From an uncultured Pseudomonadales bacterium (GTDB taxonomy: Bacteria; Pseudomonadota; Gammaproteobacteria; Pseudomonadales; Azotimanducaceae), in NCBI GenBank assembly GCA_958296165.1, contig OY282447.1, positions 2,046,001 to 2,110,000 on the forward strand: DNA of 64,000 nt. The letters are read 5' to 3'. The notes below the pieces were generated by a model. It saw nothing but the letters and a program-made list of their open reading frames with translations, was not told where the DNA came from and made no database searches. The translations under genes were made by a program, and so were the position numbers. Positions 62,810-64,000 of this stretch are shown here, in pieces (the first letter of the stretch is position 1; the number at the start of each line of letters is the position of its first letter).

Positions 62810-62994
62810 CAGGGCGATTGCATTAGGACATAAAATGTCGTCTCGTCGCCCAAAAGGCACGCCGAACAGTGGCAAGCGACCCCTCAAAACCGTCTTGTCA
62901 GCCCCATTTCGGGCATTTTGGAGGTGAAATCGGCCCCGGCCGGGGGCTGTTTGGCCACATAACCCACCAAAGATTCCCAAATGCAATCGCCCTG
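62810..62994. mobile_element. 185-bp MITE related to ISAs1, with 10-bp target duplication
   Basis: CAGGGCGATTGCATT at 62810 matches the complement of AATGCAATCGCCCTG ending at 62994, perfect for 15 bases. GGCCGGGCAC is directly duplicated on both sides (62800-62809 and 62995-63004). The ends match the ISAs1 element at 37249 (CAGGGCAATCGCATT) at 13 of 15 bases. It has no transposase; a perfect palindrome CCCCGGCCGGGG (62934-62945) is inside. It lies 68 bp before the TonB receptor start. Confidence 0.88.
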
Positions 62995-63071
62995 GGCCGG
63001 GCACTAGGCGGCATTGACTCGGTGCTCGCCCACGTTCAGGATTCGCGCCACTAAGCCCTATGGAGGAAACC

Positions 63072-64000
63072 ATGGTCGATAGCTCGAAATGCTCTCTGCG
63101 CTTGTTCGTCCCATTGTCTATCTGCGCTGTTTACGCTGTTTTTTCGCCGCGCGTGGCCGCCGAAGCCGCCGAAGGAGATCAAGCCGACGCGGACGATGCC
63201 AAGTTCGTCGAGGAGGTCGTCGTCACGGCCACCTATCGCGAGACCAACCTGATGGACACGCCGCTTGCCATCAGTGCCGTGACCGACAGCCTGGTTGAGG
63301 ATTTGGCCGCTCAGAGCATGGAGGACATCTACACCATGATCCCCGGCTTGAGCATGCAGGGGTCCACAAACGGCGCCGCCCGCTACACGGTGCGCGGCAT
63401 CACCTCTCAAAGCGGCAATGTCCAGTACGCCCCGGCCGGGGCTACGGTAGGCATCTATTTGGACGGAACGCCGGTAACGGCGGCGTTGGGGCCGGACAAT
63501 CAAGTGAGCGGCACATTGTTCGACATCGAGCGCGTGGAAGTGCTGAAAGGGCCGCAGGGCACCCTCTTCGGCGAGGGTTCCCAAGGCGGCACGATTCGGT
63601 ACTTGTACAAGCAGCCGGACGCGACGCAGTTCGATGCCGCCTTCAACGCCAGCATTGCCAACATGGAAGAGTCGACGGACAGGTCGAATCGCTTGGATGG
63701 CATGCTCAACGTGCCTCTTGGCGAGGGTTCCGCGCTGCGGGTGACCGGATGGCGCTCGCAAACCGCAGGCTTCATCGACAACCTAGAGCCGTTCGAGGAG
63801 GACTTCAACCAGGCGGAGGCAATCGGCGCCCGTGCCGCGCTGCGCTACGAGGGCGATTCCTTTGCCGTTACCGGCAGCATCTACAGCAGCACGCAAAAAA
63901 CCAAAGGAGGCGTGGGCACTGCACGCGCCTACGAGGCGTTGAACCGACGGATCCCCGGCATCGGGCCGGAGTCCGAGGACGCGATCAACATATTCAGCTT
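63072..64000 (+). CDS. TonB-dependent receptor, partial (runs off window)
   Basis: ATG 63072 follows GGAGGAAACC. Signal peptide MVDSSKCSLRLFVPLSICAVYAVFSPRVAA, then an acidic linker, the TonB box VEEVVVTATYRET and the plug (DTPLAISAVT, YTVRGITSQ, LFDIERVEVLKGPQGTLFGEGSQGGTIRYLYKQP, quoted in pieces). The barrel begins near residue 190. The reading frame is open at base 64000 with 309 codons visible. The 'GPQGTLFG' pattern groups it with the large iron-siderophore/oligosaccharide-type receptors of environmental proteobacteria. Ligand unknown. Confidence 0.88.
   Translation, partial: MVDSSKCSLRLFVPLSICAVYAVFSPRVAAEAAEGDQADADDAKFVEEVVVTATYRETNLMDTPLAISAVTDSLVEDLAAQSMEDIYTMIPGLSMQGSTNGAARYTVRGITSQSGNVQYAPAGATVGIYLDGTPVTAALGPDNQVSGTLFDIERVEVLKGPQGTLFGEGSQGGTIRYLYKQPDATQFDAAFNASIANMEESTDRSNRLDGMLNVPLGEGSALRVTGWRSQTAGFIDNLEPFEEDFNQAEAIGARAALRYEGDSFAVTGSIYSSTQKTKGGVGTARAYEALNRRIPGIGPESEDAINIFS

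Noticed and set aside
62742-62927. Small frame with SSRRPKGTPNSGKRPLK inside the MITE
   Set aside because: It lies within a non-coding transposable element and crosses its end, so it is unlikely to be a gene.

Overview
The window is high-GC, densely coded chromosomal DNA with Gram-negative features: two TonB-dependent receptors, an RND efflux pair, lipoproteins, a Tat substrate and a periplasmic c' cytochrome. Three luciferase-like flavin/F420 oxidoreductases, a CaiB/BaiF CoA-transferase, phytanoyl-CoA and CmcJ/NvfI-type oxygenases, a GMC oxidoreductase with its small subunit and DUF6152-type secreted proteins suggest a metabolically versatile proteobacterium, most likely gammaproteobacterial, possibly symbiotic or environmental and uncultured. 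No rRNA, tRNA or ribosomal protein gene was recognised to fix taxonomy, so this is inference.

Layout: 1-2119 an AAA ATPase plus a frameshifted DUF4435 gene resembling the PARIS (AriA/AriB) defence pair. 2460-4317 a secreted nuclease/phospholipase-like protein and an LLM oxidoreductase. 4444-6412 a tiny Gly-rich protein and a tight three-gene operon (DUF7662-like/GIY-YIG, DUF7662-like with antitoxin-like tail, PIN toxin). 6494-8569 LLM oxidoreductase and glucokinase. 8710-14081 a decayed haem-uptake locus (receptor, binding protein, permease, ATPase, IsdG-like monooxygenase) carrying an IS5-type insertion. 14201-17513 an oppABC-like peptide importer without ATPases. 17675-22721 orphan HicB-like protein, divergent AlbA_2/ATP-binding pair, AAA-ATPase/PD-(D/E)XK protein. 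22936-27369 ECF sigma factor with an unknown partner, O-methyltransferase, LLM, hydroxyacid dehydrogenase. 27416-36903 secreted MBL hydrolase, DUF6152 and related secreted proteins, CoA-transferase, GMC complex, SPFH protein, CmcJ/NvfI oxidoreductase. 37059-40442 a type II restriction-modification pair whose nuclease gene is split by an ISAs1 element. 40542-45979 enoyl-CoA hydratase, SDR, an ankyrin lipoprotein gene split by IS481, cytochrome c' and a PhyH dioxygenase. 46163-57110 a degraded zone between and around two identical, inverted IS1380 copies, including a broken RND pump. 57197-62497 an SCP2-like protein and an operon of rifampin-phosphotransferase-like protein, nitroreductase and GPH-family transporter. 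62810-62994 a 185-bp MITE related to ISAs1, just before a TonB receptor that runs off the end.

The dominant theme is gene decay by insertion sequences. For the IS481, ISAs1 and both IS1380 insertions, removing the element plus one target duplication by hand restores a sensible reading frame across the junction. Several other genes carry single-base shifts or internal deletions. Single-base shifts may be assembly errors; the IS insertions, the receptor/binding-protein fusion and the internal deletions cannot be explained that simply. The most original candidates are the DUF7662/GIY-YIG/PIN operon and the ISAs1-derived MITE with intact 10-bp target duplications.
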